Position numbers and translations under genes: made by a program. This document shows positions 1-7,426 of a stretch of 22,586 bases of DNA, piece after piece (the stretch's first letter is position 1; the number at the start of each line of letters is the position of its first letter). This DNA is from an uncultured Bacteroidales bacterium (GTDB taxonomy: Bacteria > Bacteroidota > Bacteroidia > Bacteroidales > UBA932), in NCBI GenBank assembly GCA_946405645.1, contig CAMJHW010000007.1:1-22586 (forward strand). The letters run 5' to 3'. The notes below the pieces were generated by a model. The model searched no databases. It was given only the letters and a program-made list of their open reading frames with translations, and was not told where the DNA came from.

Positions 1-1112
1 TCTATGGCCACTATGACGTACAGCCTCCGGAGCCTCTGGAGAAGTGGCACACAGATCCCTTCGAGCCCGTCATACATGACGGGGCCATCTGGGGTCGCGG
101 CGCCAACGACGACAAGGGCCAGCTCTTCATGCACATCAAGGCTTTCGAGTTCCTTGTACGCAGCGGACAGCTCAACCACAACGTCAAGTTTATGTTCGAA
201 GGCGAGGAGGAGATCGGCAGCCCCAATCTCCCCAAATGGATCAAGCAGAACAAGAAGCGCCTTGCGGCCGACATCTGCCTTGTCTCCGATACTACGATGA
301 TTTCGGAGAAAGTGCCGTCGATCAATTGCGGCATGCGCGGTCTGTCCTACCTCGAGGTCAAGGTCATCGGACCCAACAAGGACCTGCATTCCGGCCATTA
401 CGGAGGTGCGGTGGCCAATCCCATCACGGTGCTCTGCGAGATGATCGCCACGCTGCACGACGAGAACGGCCGCGTCGCGGTTCCGGGGTTCTACGACAAG
501 GTCGTGAACCTCTCCCGCAAGGACCGCCAGATGCTCGCCCGCGCCCCCTTCGACCTGAAGGAGTATATGGAGTTCCTTGACATCAAGGAAGTGCGCGGAG
601 AGAAGGGGTATTCGACCCTCGAGCGTACGGGTATCCGCCCTTGCCTGGATGTCTGCGGCATCTGGGGAGGTTACACCGGCGAGGGCGCCAAGACGGTGCT
701 GCCGTCCGAGGCGCACGCCAAGATCTCCATGCGTCTGGTCCCCGACCAGAAGAGCGGCGAGATCACTAAGCTTTTTGCAAAGCACTTCAAGTCTATTGCT
801 CCCAAGTGCGTCAAAGTCGAGGTCAAGGAATGCGAAGGCGGCGACGGCTTCCTCATCCCCATCAGTTCCGATGCGTACAAGGCTGCCGCGCGCGCCATGG
901 GCGAGGTCTACGGGGTAGAGCCCGTGCCCTCGCGCGGCGGCGGCAGCATCGCGGTTCTGGCCGAGGTCCAGAAGATCCTCGGCATCGACCCGCTTCTGAT
1001 GGGCTTCGGACTCGAGCGGGACACCATCCACTCCCCCAACGAAAGCTACCTGCTCAAGCAGTTCTTCGCCGGGATGGAGTCGATCGCACTCTTCTACAGA
1101 TACTACTATTAA
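1..1112 (+). CDS. M20 family dipeptidase, 5' end cut by the window
   Basis: Zinc-dependent exopeptidase of the M20 (carnosinase/PepV-like) family, expected to hydrolyse dipeptides in the cytoplasm. The reading frame is already open at base 3, so the start codon lies outside; 369 residues are visible, against about 450 usual for the family. Counting from the first visible codon, the metal ligands are in YGHYDVQP (residues 1-8) and GRGANDDKG (31-39). The catalytic glutamate and a metal ligand are in EGEEEIGS (66-73). A further metal motif is VSDTT, and the C-terminal histidine motif is IHSPNES. The stretch around residue 125 (DLHSGHYGG) is the dimerisation/lid histidine segment typical of M20. 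No catalytic residue appears to be missing. The gene ends 2 nt before a terminator shared with the convergent clpX. Exact substrate is not decidable from sequence. Confidence 0.93.
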   Translation, partial: YGHYDVQPPEPLEKWHTDPFEPVIHDGAIWGRGANDDKGQLFMHIKAFEFLVRSGQLNHNVKFMFEGEEEIGSPNLPKWIKQNKKRLAADICLVSDTTMISEKVPSINCGMRGLSYLEVKVIGPNKDLHSGHYGGAVANPITVLCEMIATLHDENGRVAVPGFYDKVVNLSRKDRQMLARAPFDLKEYMEFLDIKEVRGEKGYSTLERTGIRPCLDVCGIWGGYTGEGAKTVLPSEAHAKISMRLVPDQKSGEITKLFAKHFKSIAPKCVKVEVKECEGGDGFLIPISSDAYKAAARAMGEVYGVEPVPSRGGGSIAVLAEVQKILGIDPLLMGFGLERDTIHSPNESYLLKQFFAGMESIALFYRYYY

Positions 1113-1114
1113 TG

Positions 1115-1144
1115 GAAAAGCCTGCGGAATTCCGCAGGCTTTTC
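1115..1144. terminator. Bidirectional intrinsic terminator between the M20 peptidase gene and clpX
   Basis: A perfect inverted repeat with arms AAAAGCCTGCGG and CCGCAGGCTTTT around an AATT centre (1116-1143), plus one more G-C pair outside. Both strands read as a GC-rich stem followed by a short T run, so one element can end both converging transcripts. It begins 2 nt after the peptidase stop and ends 1 nt before the clpX stop. Confidence 0.88.
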
Positions 1145-1145
1145 A

Positions 1146-2378
1146 TTATAACTGATTCTCAAGCTTGGATTTGGCGTAGTCGAGAGTGAGGCGGAACGTC
1201 TTTTTATTCGAAGACGGAGCCTCGTACATGGCATCGTTCATGATCTGCTCGCAGATGCTGCGCAGACCGCGGGCGCCGAGTTTGTTCTTGATGGAAGTAT
1301 CGACGATGAGGTCGAGTACCTCGGGGTCGATGACAAGCTTCATCCCGTCCAGCTCGAATATCTTCTCATACTGCCTCAGGATGGCGTTCTTGGGCTCGGT
1401 AAGGATGCGTTTGAGCGCATCCCTGTCAAGGGCGTCAAGGTATGTGATGACCGGCAGACGGCCAATGATTTCCGGAATAAGTCCATAGCCCCGAAGGTCC
1501 ATGGCGGAGACATACTGGAGGAGGTTGTCCCTGTCTACACGCTGCTTCTCCGATGTACCGAAACCGATGATCTGAGTATTGAGACGTTGGGCAATCCTGC
1601 GTTCGATACCTTCGAAAGCGCCGCCGCAGATGAACAGGATGTTCTCGGTATTCACGTGAACGAAATCCTGTTCCGGATGCTTGCGGCCTCCCTTGGGAGG
1701 TACATTGACGACATTGCCCTCAAGGAGCTTGAGCATAGCCTGCTGGACACCTTCGCCGGAAACGTCGCGGGTGATTGAAGGATTGTCGCTCTTGCGGGCG
1801 ACCTTGTCGATCTCGTCGATGAAAACGATTCCGCGTTCAGCCTTCTTCACGTCGTAGTCCGCTTCCTGGAGGAGACGGGTGAGTATGCTCTCGACGTCCT
1901 CGCCCACATAGCCGGCCTCGGTCAGGACCGTGGCGTCCACGATGGTGAACGGAACATCGAGCATCTTTGCTATTGTCCTGGCCATCAAGGTCTTGCCGGT
2001 TCCGGTGGGACCGACCATCAGGATATTGGACTTCTCGAGCTCAACACCGTCGTCGGGTTTTTCAACCAAGTTGTGGTTGATGCGTTTGTAGTGGTTATAG
2101 ACCGCGACCGCAAGCAGTTTCTTGGCGCGGTCCTGGCCGATGACGTATTGGTCAAGGAACTCCTTGATGGCTTTGGGCTTCTGAAGTTCGCCTATCTTAA
2201 TGGCGGCGGCCTCGTGCTGGTGAGTGTGCTCCAGCTCGGCGACATAGTCGGCTGCCATCTTGGCGCAGTCTGCGCAGATGTAGCCGTCGATGCCGCTGAG
2301 CAGCAGGCTCACCTCGTCCTCGCCGCGGCCGCAGAAGCAGCAGTGACGCGTCGAAGCGTTTTTCTTGGAGCCGGCCAT
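1146..2378 (-). CDS. clpX: ClpX, ATP-dependent unfoldase subunit of the Clp protease
   Basis: AAA+ unfoldase that recognises tagged substrates, unfolds them and feeds them into ClpP in the cytoplasm. The protein has 410 residues, normal for the family. The N-terminal zinc-binding domain has CxxC at C13/C16 and C35/C38. Walker A is GPTGTGKT (123-130) and Walker B is IVFIDEID (about 184-191). The pore loop GYVGED is at about 156-161. The IIGFGTS segment contains the IGF loop that docks ClpP, and GARGLRSI is the sensor-2 arginine region. I chose the ATG at 2378 because the longer open frame upstream has no ClpX similarity and overlaps clpP; this start gives MAGSKKNAS directly ahead of the zinc domain. 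It lies 2 nt after the clpP stop, so the two are co-transcribed and probably translationally coupled. Confidence 0.98.
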   Translation of the reverse strand: MAGSKKNASTRHCCFCGRGEDEVSLLLSGIDGYICADCAKMAADYVAELEHTHQHEAAAIKIGELQKPKAIKEFLDQYVIGQDRAKKLLAVAVYNHYKRINHNLVEKPDDGVELEKSNILMVGPTGTGKTLMARTIAKMLDVPFTIVDATVLTEAGYVGEDVESILTRLLQEADYDVKKAERGIVFIDEIDKVARKSDNPSITRDVSGEGVQQAMLKLLEGNVVNVPPKGGRKHPEQDFVHVNTENILFICGGAFEGIERRIAQRLNTQIIGFGTSEKQRVDRDNLLQYVSAMDLRGYGLIPEIIGRLPVITYLDALDRDALKRILTEPKNAILRQYEKIFELDGMKLVIDPEVLDLIVDTSIKNKLGARGLRSICEQIMNDAMYEAPSSNKKTFRLTLDYAKSKLENQL

Positions 2379-2380
2379 GA

Positions 2381-3049
2381 CTATTTCTTTTTCTTGGTGA
2401 GAATCTCGTCCACCATGCCATAATCCTTCGCCTCCTGTGCGGTCATCCAGAAGTCGCGGTCGGCATCGGCGAACACCTTGTCGAAAGGCTGTCCGGTATG
2501 CTCGGCGATGATGCCTATGAGCTCGGCGCGGCATTTCTCAATCTCCTTGGCGGCGATGAGGATGTCGCTGGCCTGGCCCTTGGCGCCGCCGAGGGGCTGA
2601 TGGATCAGCACCTTGGAGTGCGGCAGCGCGGAGCGCTTGCCGGGCGCGCCGGCGCAGAGCAGCACGCTGCCCATAGACGCCGCCTGTCCGGTGCAGATGG
2701 TCGCCACGTCCGGCTCCACCAGCTGCATGGTGTCATAGATGCCGAGTCCGCTGCTCACCTGTCCTCCCGGAGTATTCAGGTAAAGGGATATGTCAGCGGT
2801 GGGGTCAGTCGACGCAAGGAAAAGCAGCTGCGCCTGGATGATGTTGGCCACGTCATCGTCGATGGGCACGCCCAGGAAGATGATGCGGTCCATCATCAAT
2901 CGGCTGAAAACGTCCATCGAAGCGACATTGAGCTTGCGCTCCTCGATAATGGTGGGGTTGATGTACGAATCGTACGCCGACTCGTAACGATGCAGCGTCA
3001 TGGAGCTTATCCCCCGCTCCAGACTCGCGTATTTCTCGAACTCTTTCAT
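2381..3049 (-). CDS. clpP: ClpP, serine protease subunit of the Clp protease
   Basis: Tetradecameric serine peptidase chamber that degrades proteins unfolded by ClpX. It has 222 residues. The catalytic triad is visible: S125 in GQAASMGS, H150 in KVLIHQPLGG and D199 in DRDFW. The NTPGG segment at about 92-96 is the substrate/oxyanion strand. The N-terminus is somewhat longer than the mature E. coli form, and a propeptide removed by self-processing is likely by analogy. The gene stands between tig and clpX, the usual bacterial order, but a terminator and a candidate promoter separate it from tig, so clpPX can be expressed independently. The C-terminus ends in a run of four lysines. Confidence 0.98.
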   Translation of the reverse strand: MKEFEKYASLERGISSMTLHRYESAYDSYINPTIIEERKLNVASMDVFSRLMMDRIIFLGVPIDDDVANIIQAQLLFLASTDPTADISLYLNTPGGQVSSGLGIYDTMQLVEPDVATICTGQAASMGSVLLCAGAPGKRSALPHSKVLIHQPLGGAKGQASDILIAAKEIEKCRAELIGIIAEHTGQPFDKVFADADRDFWMTAQEAKDYGMVDEILTKKKK

Positions 3050-3085
3050 ATATCCCTATATACGTTCTAATCTTTTCAAATCTTT

Positions 3086-3093
3086 CAAATTTA
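3086..3093 (-). promoter_or_regulatory. clpP: Candidate -7 promoter element for clpP-clpX
   Basis: Reads TAAATTTG on the minus strand, an exact match to the Bacteroides -7 consensus TAnnTTTG, 37 nt upstream of the clpP ATG and directly downstream of the tig terminator. A TTTG lies in the terminator T-tract, but its spacing (about 11 nt) is too short for a standard -33 box. The call therefore rests on the -7 element and position only. Confidence 0.45.
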
Positions 3094-3103
3094 ACACTTT
3101 TTT

Positions 3104-3137
3104 ACAAAAAAACAGAGCGTCTGAACGGCGCTCTGTT
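3104..3137 (-). terminator. Intrinsic terminator of tig
   Basis: On the minus strand a 9-bp stem AACAGAGCG/CGCTCTGTT with a 9-nt loop is followed directly by a run of seven T. It begins 22 nt downstream of the tig stop codon, which is the classic geometry of a factor-independent terminator. Confidence 0.85.
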
Positions 3138-3158
3138 CGGGATCCTTCAAGGAAGCGA

Positions 3159-4475
3159 CTACTTCAGTTCGCGGAACTTCTCGACGGAGATGGATTTCTT
3201 GTCGAAGGAGATGATGTCCTTGACGGCGGCGATGACCTTCTGCTCGGCGACCTGCTCGGAGAGGCGCTCGACCTGCTGACGGTCGGTAAGCATCTTCTGG
3301 GCGGCCTCGTCGATGAAGTTGGAAGGGACATTGGCCATACCGTACATGGCGTACTGATAGGCGACATAGCCGTGGGCGGCCTCGCTGAGATCGTTGCGAT
3401 CGATCTTGAGGTCGAACTTCTTCATCAGGTAATCGCTGACGAGCTGCCACTTGTAATCCGCGAGGAAAGCGTCGAACTCCTTCTCGATGTCCTCCATGGT
3501 GTACTTCTCCTTGTTGATGCTGTAGAGCCAGCGCTTGAGGAAGTTCTCGGGGAGCTTGAGGTCGGCCTTCTTCACGAGGTAGTCCTTGATGTCCTTGCCC
3601 AGACGGTAGTCGCTCTCCTGACGATAGTTCTCGGACAGACGGTTGGCAACTTCCTTCTCGAACTCATCCTCGGTCTTGACCTTGCCCTCGCCGAAGATAC
3701 GGTCGAAGGTCTCGGGAGTGGGCTTGGCTGCCTCGAAGTTCTTGATATTCACCACAGTGGCATTGAACACGGGATTGATGCCGGCGAGATCCTCCTTCTT
3801 GACCTTGAGGAGGGTGGCGCGGTCGCCCTCGCGCTCGAGCACCTCGTTGATGTTGAGCTCGAGCTTGTCACCGGCCTTGACACCCATAAGGGCGGGCTTC
3901 ATGGCCTCGGTGACGTCGCGCATGGAGATGTAACCGTTCTCGACGGTCTTGTCATCATTCTCCAGGTCGACATAGAGGTAGGACTCCGGAGTGGGAGCGT
4001 CGACCTCCTGCATCTCACCGTACTGCATGAGCATGTTGCGCTTCATCTCCTCCTTGGCGACGGCCGTGGACTTGATGGTATAGTTGACGACCTTGTCGGC
4101 GGAAGAAAGCTCGAAGTCGATCTTGGGAGAGACTGCGAGGTCGAACTTGAAGGTGAAGTCGTTGCCGTCCTTCCACTCGATCTCGGGCTGGTCCTCACTG
4201 GAAAGAGGTTCGCCGATGAAGTTCAGTCCGCTCTCCTCCATGTACTTGCCGAGCTGCTCGGAAATGATGTCGTTGACCGCGTCGCCGAGGCACTGCTCGC
4301 CGTATACCCTCTCGATGAGGGAAGCGGGCACCATGCCCTTGCGGAAGCCTTTGAACTCCGCAGTCCTGCGGCGCTCGTTCAACTTTTTCTTCTTGATCGG
4401 AGCATAGTCCTCTGCTGCGATGTCAAGCGTAAGCTGGATGTTCAGATCGTCGATCTGTTTCTTTTCGATGTTCAT
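3159..4475 (-). CDS. tig: Trigger factor, ribosome-bound chaperone
   Basis: Binds the ribosome near the exit tunnel and shields nascent chains. It has 438 residues, close to the usual length. The N-terminal domain (about 1-115) contains the ribosome-docking loop GFRKGMVP at 43-50. The FRK core matches the family, but the second lysine of the common GFRKGK form is methionine here. Residues about 150-245 correspond to the peptidyl-prolyl isomerase region, which is poorly conserved, as I expect in Bacteroidota. The rest is the helical arm domain that cradles substrates, rich in charged residues. The gene lies in the usual position ahead of clpP and clpX but has its own promoter, which overlaps the end of the preceding gene, and its own terminator. 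It therefore looks like a monocistronic unit. Confidence 0.95.
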   Translation of the reverse strand: MNIEKKQIDDLNIQLTLDIAAEDYAPIKKKKLNERRRTAEFKGFRKGMVPASLIERVYGEQCLGDAVNDIISEQLGKYMEESGLNFIGEPLSSEDQPEIEWKDGNDFTFKFDLAVSPKIDFELSSADKVVNYTIKSTAVAKEEMKRNMLMQYGEMQEVDAPTPESYLYVDLENDDKTVENGYISMRDVTEAMKPALMGVKAGDKLELNINEVLEREGDRATLLKVKKEDLAGINPVFNATVVNIKNFEAAKPTPETFDRIFGEGKVKTEDEFEKEVANRLSENYRQESDYRLGKDIKDYLVKKADLKLPENFLKRWLYSINKEKYTMEDIEKEFDAFLADYKWQLVSDYLMKKFDLKIDRNDLSEAAHGYVAYQYAMYGMANVPSNFIDEAAQKMLTDRQQVERLSEQVAEQKVIAAVKDIISFDKKSISVEKFRELK

Positions 4476-4512
4476 TGTATGTGTTTTTTATTGTTTCCTT
4501 GAAAACGGGCGG

Positions 4513-4544
4513 CAAAGATAGGCATTAATTCTCAAATAATCAAT
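4513..4544 (-). promoter_or_regulatory. tig: Promoter of tig
   Basis: On the minus strand ATTG (4544-4541) is followed after exactly 20 nt by TATCTTTG (4520-4513). This fits the Bacteroides sigma pattern TTTG-N19-21-TAnnTTTG with one mismatch in the -33 box. The predicted start of transcription leaves a 5' untranslated leader of about 30 nt, with no Shine-Dalgarno sequence. The -33 box overlaps the stop codon of the upstream phosphodiesterase gene. Confidence 0.7.
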
Positions 4545-6603
4545 TTGCTGGCCGTGCTTTCATCTTGGGATACACCACCCTTTCGTGGTACAGCTGCGCG
4601 AGGTACGACTTCAGGCTCTCCTTCACGGTGTTGAGCTCACGGATGGAGATGGAGGAATCGTCCAACTGTCCTTCATCCATCTTGGCGGCCACCATCTTCT
4701 CCACGAACTTGGAATAGTCCTCCGGAGTCGATGCCTTGAGCGTACGCGAAGCGGCTTCGATGGAGTCGCACAGCATCAGTATCACCTGCTCCTTGGTAAA
4801 TGGCTTTACGCCGGGATAATAGAAATCGGCAGCGTCGGAAGGATCCCCTCCGGCATTGACATACTTGTTGTAGAAGTATCCGGTATGAGTGGTTCCGTGA
4901 TGGGTGACGATGAAGTCCTTGATGACCTGGGGAAGCTTGTAGCGGTCAGCCATCTCCAGACCGTCCTTGACGTGCGCGATGATGTCCTTCGCGCTCTGGC
5001 GGGCATCCAGGCCGGCATGGTAGCTGGTCGTGCCTTCGGAAGGGAGCAGCGCCTCGTTCTCGATGAAGCACTGGGGATTGTTCATCTTGCCGATGTCGTG
5101 GTAAAGGGCGCCGGCGCGCACCAGCAGCGCATTGGCGCCTATGGAGCGCGCGGCGGCATCGGCCATGCTCATCACCTGCAGCGAATGCTGGAAGGTGCCG
5201 GGAGCCTTGGCCTCAAGTTCGCGCAGGAGTTTGTTGCTGGTGTCGCCGAGCTCGGCCAGGCGCGAGTTGGACACCAGGTCGAATATGTTCTCGAAAAGGA
5301 ACACCAGCTGGTACCCTAGCACGGTAAATATCGATCCTATGAAAAGGAATGTCAGCGTCACAGCGACATTGCCGCTGATGAAGTCGATGCACCGGAATCC
5401 GAAGTACGTGACGGTCAGCGCCACGAAAATGATCAAGCCGGTGATGAACTGCTTCCAGCCCCTGTAGAAGAAGCGGAAGGCATAGATGGCTACGAAGCCA
5501 GCGAACAGGAACATCACGAACAGCACCACCCCGTAATGGGTGAATATCAACAAGGGCAGCAGCGTGATGATGTAAAGGGCAAGCACCGCCTTGTTCCTGA
5601 AGAACGCCTGATGCCAGAGCGCCGGAAGCGTGAAAGGCACCAGGAACAGGAACTGCGGCTGCGAGCGCCCGACGAACAGGGCGCAGGCGGTAAAGATCAG
5701 GAAAACCAGCAGGATGTAGCATACCTTGTTGGTCTCAGCCAGTATCTTGCGGTTCGTAAAATAGATGGCGAGGTAGAGGACGAGGACAAAAACGAGCGAG
5801 AGCAGGAAATTGCCCATCCACTGCGTCGCCCTTGGGGTTCCATAGCCCATATTCGCCTCATACTCGACCTTGTAGGAATCCAGCATCTGGGCGATCTCCG
5901 CCGTCACGATCTCTCCGTTGGAGACGATCAGCTGGCCGGCGTTGACGAAGCCCTGGGTGGGAGAGATGAATGTGCCGGACTCGGCATGGACGACCTCGGT
6001 CGTCTGCCGGTCGTACACGAGGTTGGGCACTATCAGGTCGTAGATGGAGTTGGCCTTGAAGATGGAGTCAAGATTGTAGCTCTTGTAGGTACCACCCATC
6101 TCGGCTATGAGCTTGGACTTGGCATCCGACTGTTTATAGACCTCGGTAACGGGCATTTTGATGGCCCGCTTGTCCTTCTGAACGTACAGGACCTCCCCCG
6201 AAACATCCGTAGCGTTGCGGTCCAGCTTGACTCCTTCGTCGGGCACGACGCCCTGCGCATAGATGTCGCGTATCGCGGACACGATCGCCGGCTTGAGCGC
6301 GGCATACCTGCCCAACTGGAGAGCCTCCGCCGCGCGGAGGTTCTTGTTCACGACGTCCTCGGAATACTTGTAGTAGGGAATGACGCTGGAGGTCGAACGG
6401 GAACGTTCCTCCTGGATCTGCTCTTCGGTCTTGAGGATGGGAAAGTCGAACTGCGCGTAAAGCGTCTCGTACTTCCACTCCGATCCCCTCCTGTACTCGA
6501 ACCCGAACTTGGGGCTCGTCGGGAGCATCAGGATGAGGATGACGAAAAGCGCGATGAACGGAAGCCATCCCTTCAGGACAGTCGGGATACCGGAGGTCTT
6601 CAT
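4540..6603 (-). CDS. pgpH: 7TM-HD family membrane phosphodiesterase (PgpH-like, probable cyclic-di-AMP hydrolase)
   Basis: Membrane protein of 687 residues with the full PgpH layout: an N-terminal transmembrane helix (about 12-30), a large extracytoplasmic 7TMR-HDED sensor region (about 45-270), a seven-helix membrane block (about 272-455) and a cytoplasmic HD phosphohydrolase domain (about 465-640). The HD metal ligands are visible: H473 in TFQHSLQ, H502-D503 in YHDIGK, a later histidine in IAHVKDG, and the HH of VTHHGTT. Characterised relatives (Listeria PgpH) hydrolyse c-di-AMP, and by homology this is the expected role. The ATG lies 3 nt after the stop of the SDR gene, so it is almost certainly co-transcribed with it. 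No terminator is seen before the tig promoter. It contains no GGDEF or EAL domain. The exact nucleotide substrate is inferred, not visible. Confidence 0.92.
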   Translation of the reverse strand: MKTSGIPTVLKGWLPFIALFVILILMLPTSPKFGFEYRRGSEWKYETLYAQFDFPILKTEEQIQEERSRSTSSVIPYYKYSEDVVNKNLRAAEALQLGRYAALKPAIVSAIRDIYAQGVVPDEGVKLDRNATDVSGEVLYVQKDKRAIKMPVTEVYKQSDAKSKLIAEMGGTYKSYNLDSIFKANSIYDLIVPNLVYDRQTTEVVHAESGTFISPTQGFVNAGQLIVSNGEIVTAEIAQMLDSYKVEYEANMGYGTPRATQWMGNFLLSLVFVLVLYLAIYFTNRKILAETNKVCYILLVFLIFTACALFVGRSQPQFLFLVPFTLPALWHQAFFRNKAVLALYIITLLPLLIFTHYGVVLFVMFLFAGFVAIYAFRFFYRGWKQFITGLIIFVALTVTYFGFRCIDFISGNVAVTLTFLFIGSIFTVLGYQLVFLFENIFDLVSNSRLAELGDTSNKLLRELEAKAPGTFQHSLQVMSMADAAARSIGANALLVRAGALYHDIGKMNNPQCFIENEALLPSEGTTSYHAGLDARQSAKDIIAHVKDGLEMADRYKLPQVIKDFIVTHHGTTHTGYFYNKYVNAGGDPSDAADFYYPGVKPFTKEQVILMLCDSIEAASRTLKASTPEDYSKFVEKMVAAKMDEGQLDDSSISIRELNTVKESLKSYLAQLYHERVVYPKMKARPAN

Positions 6604-6606
6604 ATG

Positions 6607-7425
6607 CTACTTGAAAGGGCTGTTGGGTTCGCGGGCTACGAAACGGTAGGTCATCCTGTCCGTGAAACGCGGGAAGAAACGGTGCGCGAGGATGGTGACC
6701 TTGCCGAGGAAAGTAAGCGTGACCTGGGAGCGGCGGCGGCGCAGCGCCTTGGCCAGCCGCCGCGCTACCTCCTCCGCACTCATGAGCTTGTCTTCGTCGA
6801 GCGGGGTCTCGCCCTGCGCGGAACCGTCGGCAGTGAGTGCATTGCGACGGACCATGGAAGAAGTGTATCCCGGAGCATAGACAAGGACATTGAGCCCGTC
6901 CTTGATATGCTCGATGCGCAAGGTATCCAGGAATCCGCGGATAGCGTACTTCGAAGCGGAATACCCCGTGCGGGCCGGAAGGGCGGAATAACCCGCTATG
7001 GACACAATGCCCACGACGGATCCCTTGGACTTCAGGAGCCATGGAAGAGCATACTTCGTACAGTACACGGTCCCCCAGAAGTTGACTTCCATCAGAGAGT
7101 GGATGACCTTAAGGTCCAAGTCTTTGAACATCGCCCTCATGGAAAGGCCGGCATTGTTGACAAGTATGTCGACGCCTCCGAACGCCTCGACCGCCTTCTC
7201 CACGAGATTGCGGCAATCGGCCTCGACCGTAACGTCGGTCCGCACGCATAGTACCCTCGAAGGGTCGGAGCACACTTGCGGCGCAAGCTCCTGCATCTTC
7301 TCCAGCGAGCGTGCGGCCATGACGACACGGGCGCCGTATGAGCCGAACAACTTGGCAGAAGCCAACCCGATACCCGAGCTGGCTCCTGTGATAATGACAA
7401 CCTTATCCCTAAAGAAGGTATCCAT
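6607..7425 (-). CDS. Short-chain dehydrogenase/reductase, candidate 3-ketosphinganine-type reductase
   Basis: Classical SDR of 272 residues. It has the NAD(P)-binding motif TGASSGIG near the N-terminus, the structural NNAG motif, a catalytic serine in VSIAG, and YxxxK as YSASK. An arginine after the second strand (AARS) favours NADPH. The C-terminal extension, with a basic RRRR stretch and a hydrophobic FLGKVTILAHRFFP segment, resembles membrane-associated SDRs of the DHRS7/3-ketodihydrosphingosine reductase type. The preceding gene is an oxoamine synthase that would make a 3-keto base, so reduction of that ketone is the simplest role; this is inference from context. I chose the ATG at 7425, one nucleotide after the preceding stop codon, over a TTG three codons upstream that would overlap the stop. 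Confidence 0.85.
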   Translation of the reverse strand: MDTFFRDKVVIITGASSGIGLASAKLFGSYGARVVMAARSLEKMQELAPQVCSDPSRVLCVRTDVTVEADCRNLVEKAVEAFGGVDILVNNAGLSMRAMFKDLDLKVIHSLMEVNFWGTVYCTKYALPWLLKSKGSVVGIVSIAGYSALPARTGYSASKYAIRGFLDTLRIEHIKDGLNVLVYAPGYTSSMVRRNALTADGSAQGETPLDEDKLMSAEEVARRLAKALRRRRSQVTLTFLGKVTILAHRFFPRFTDRMTYRFVAREPNSPFK

Positions 7426-7426
7426 G

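Noticed and set aside
2379..2534. Extended ClpX start at 2534
   Set aside because: The extra 52 residues are arginine/histidine-rich out-of-frame clpP sequence; the ATG at 2378 begins the normal zinc domain.
3000..4502. 500-codon plus-strand open frame opposite tig
   Set aside because: Antisense shadow of a clear trigger factor gene; leucine/valine/aspartate-rich low-complexity translation typical of a high-GC complement, with no recognisable domain.
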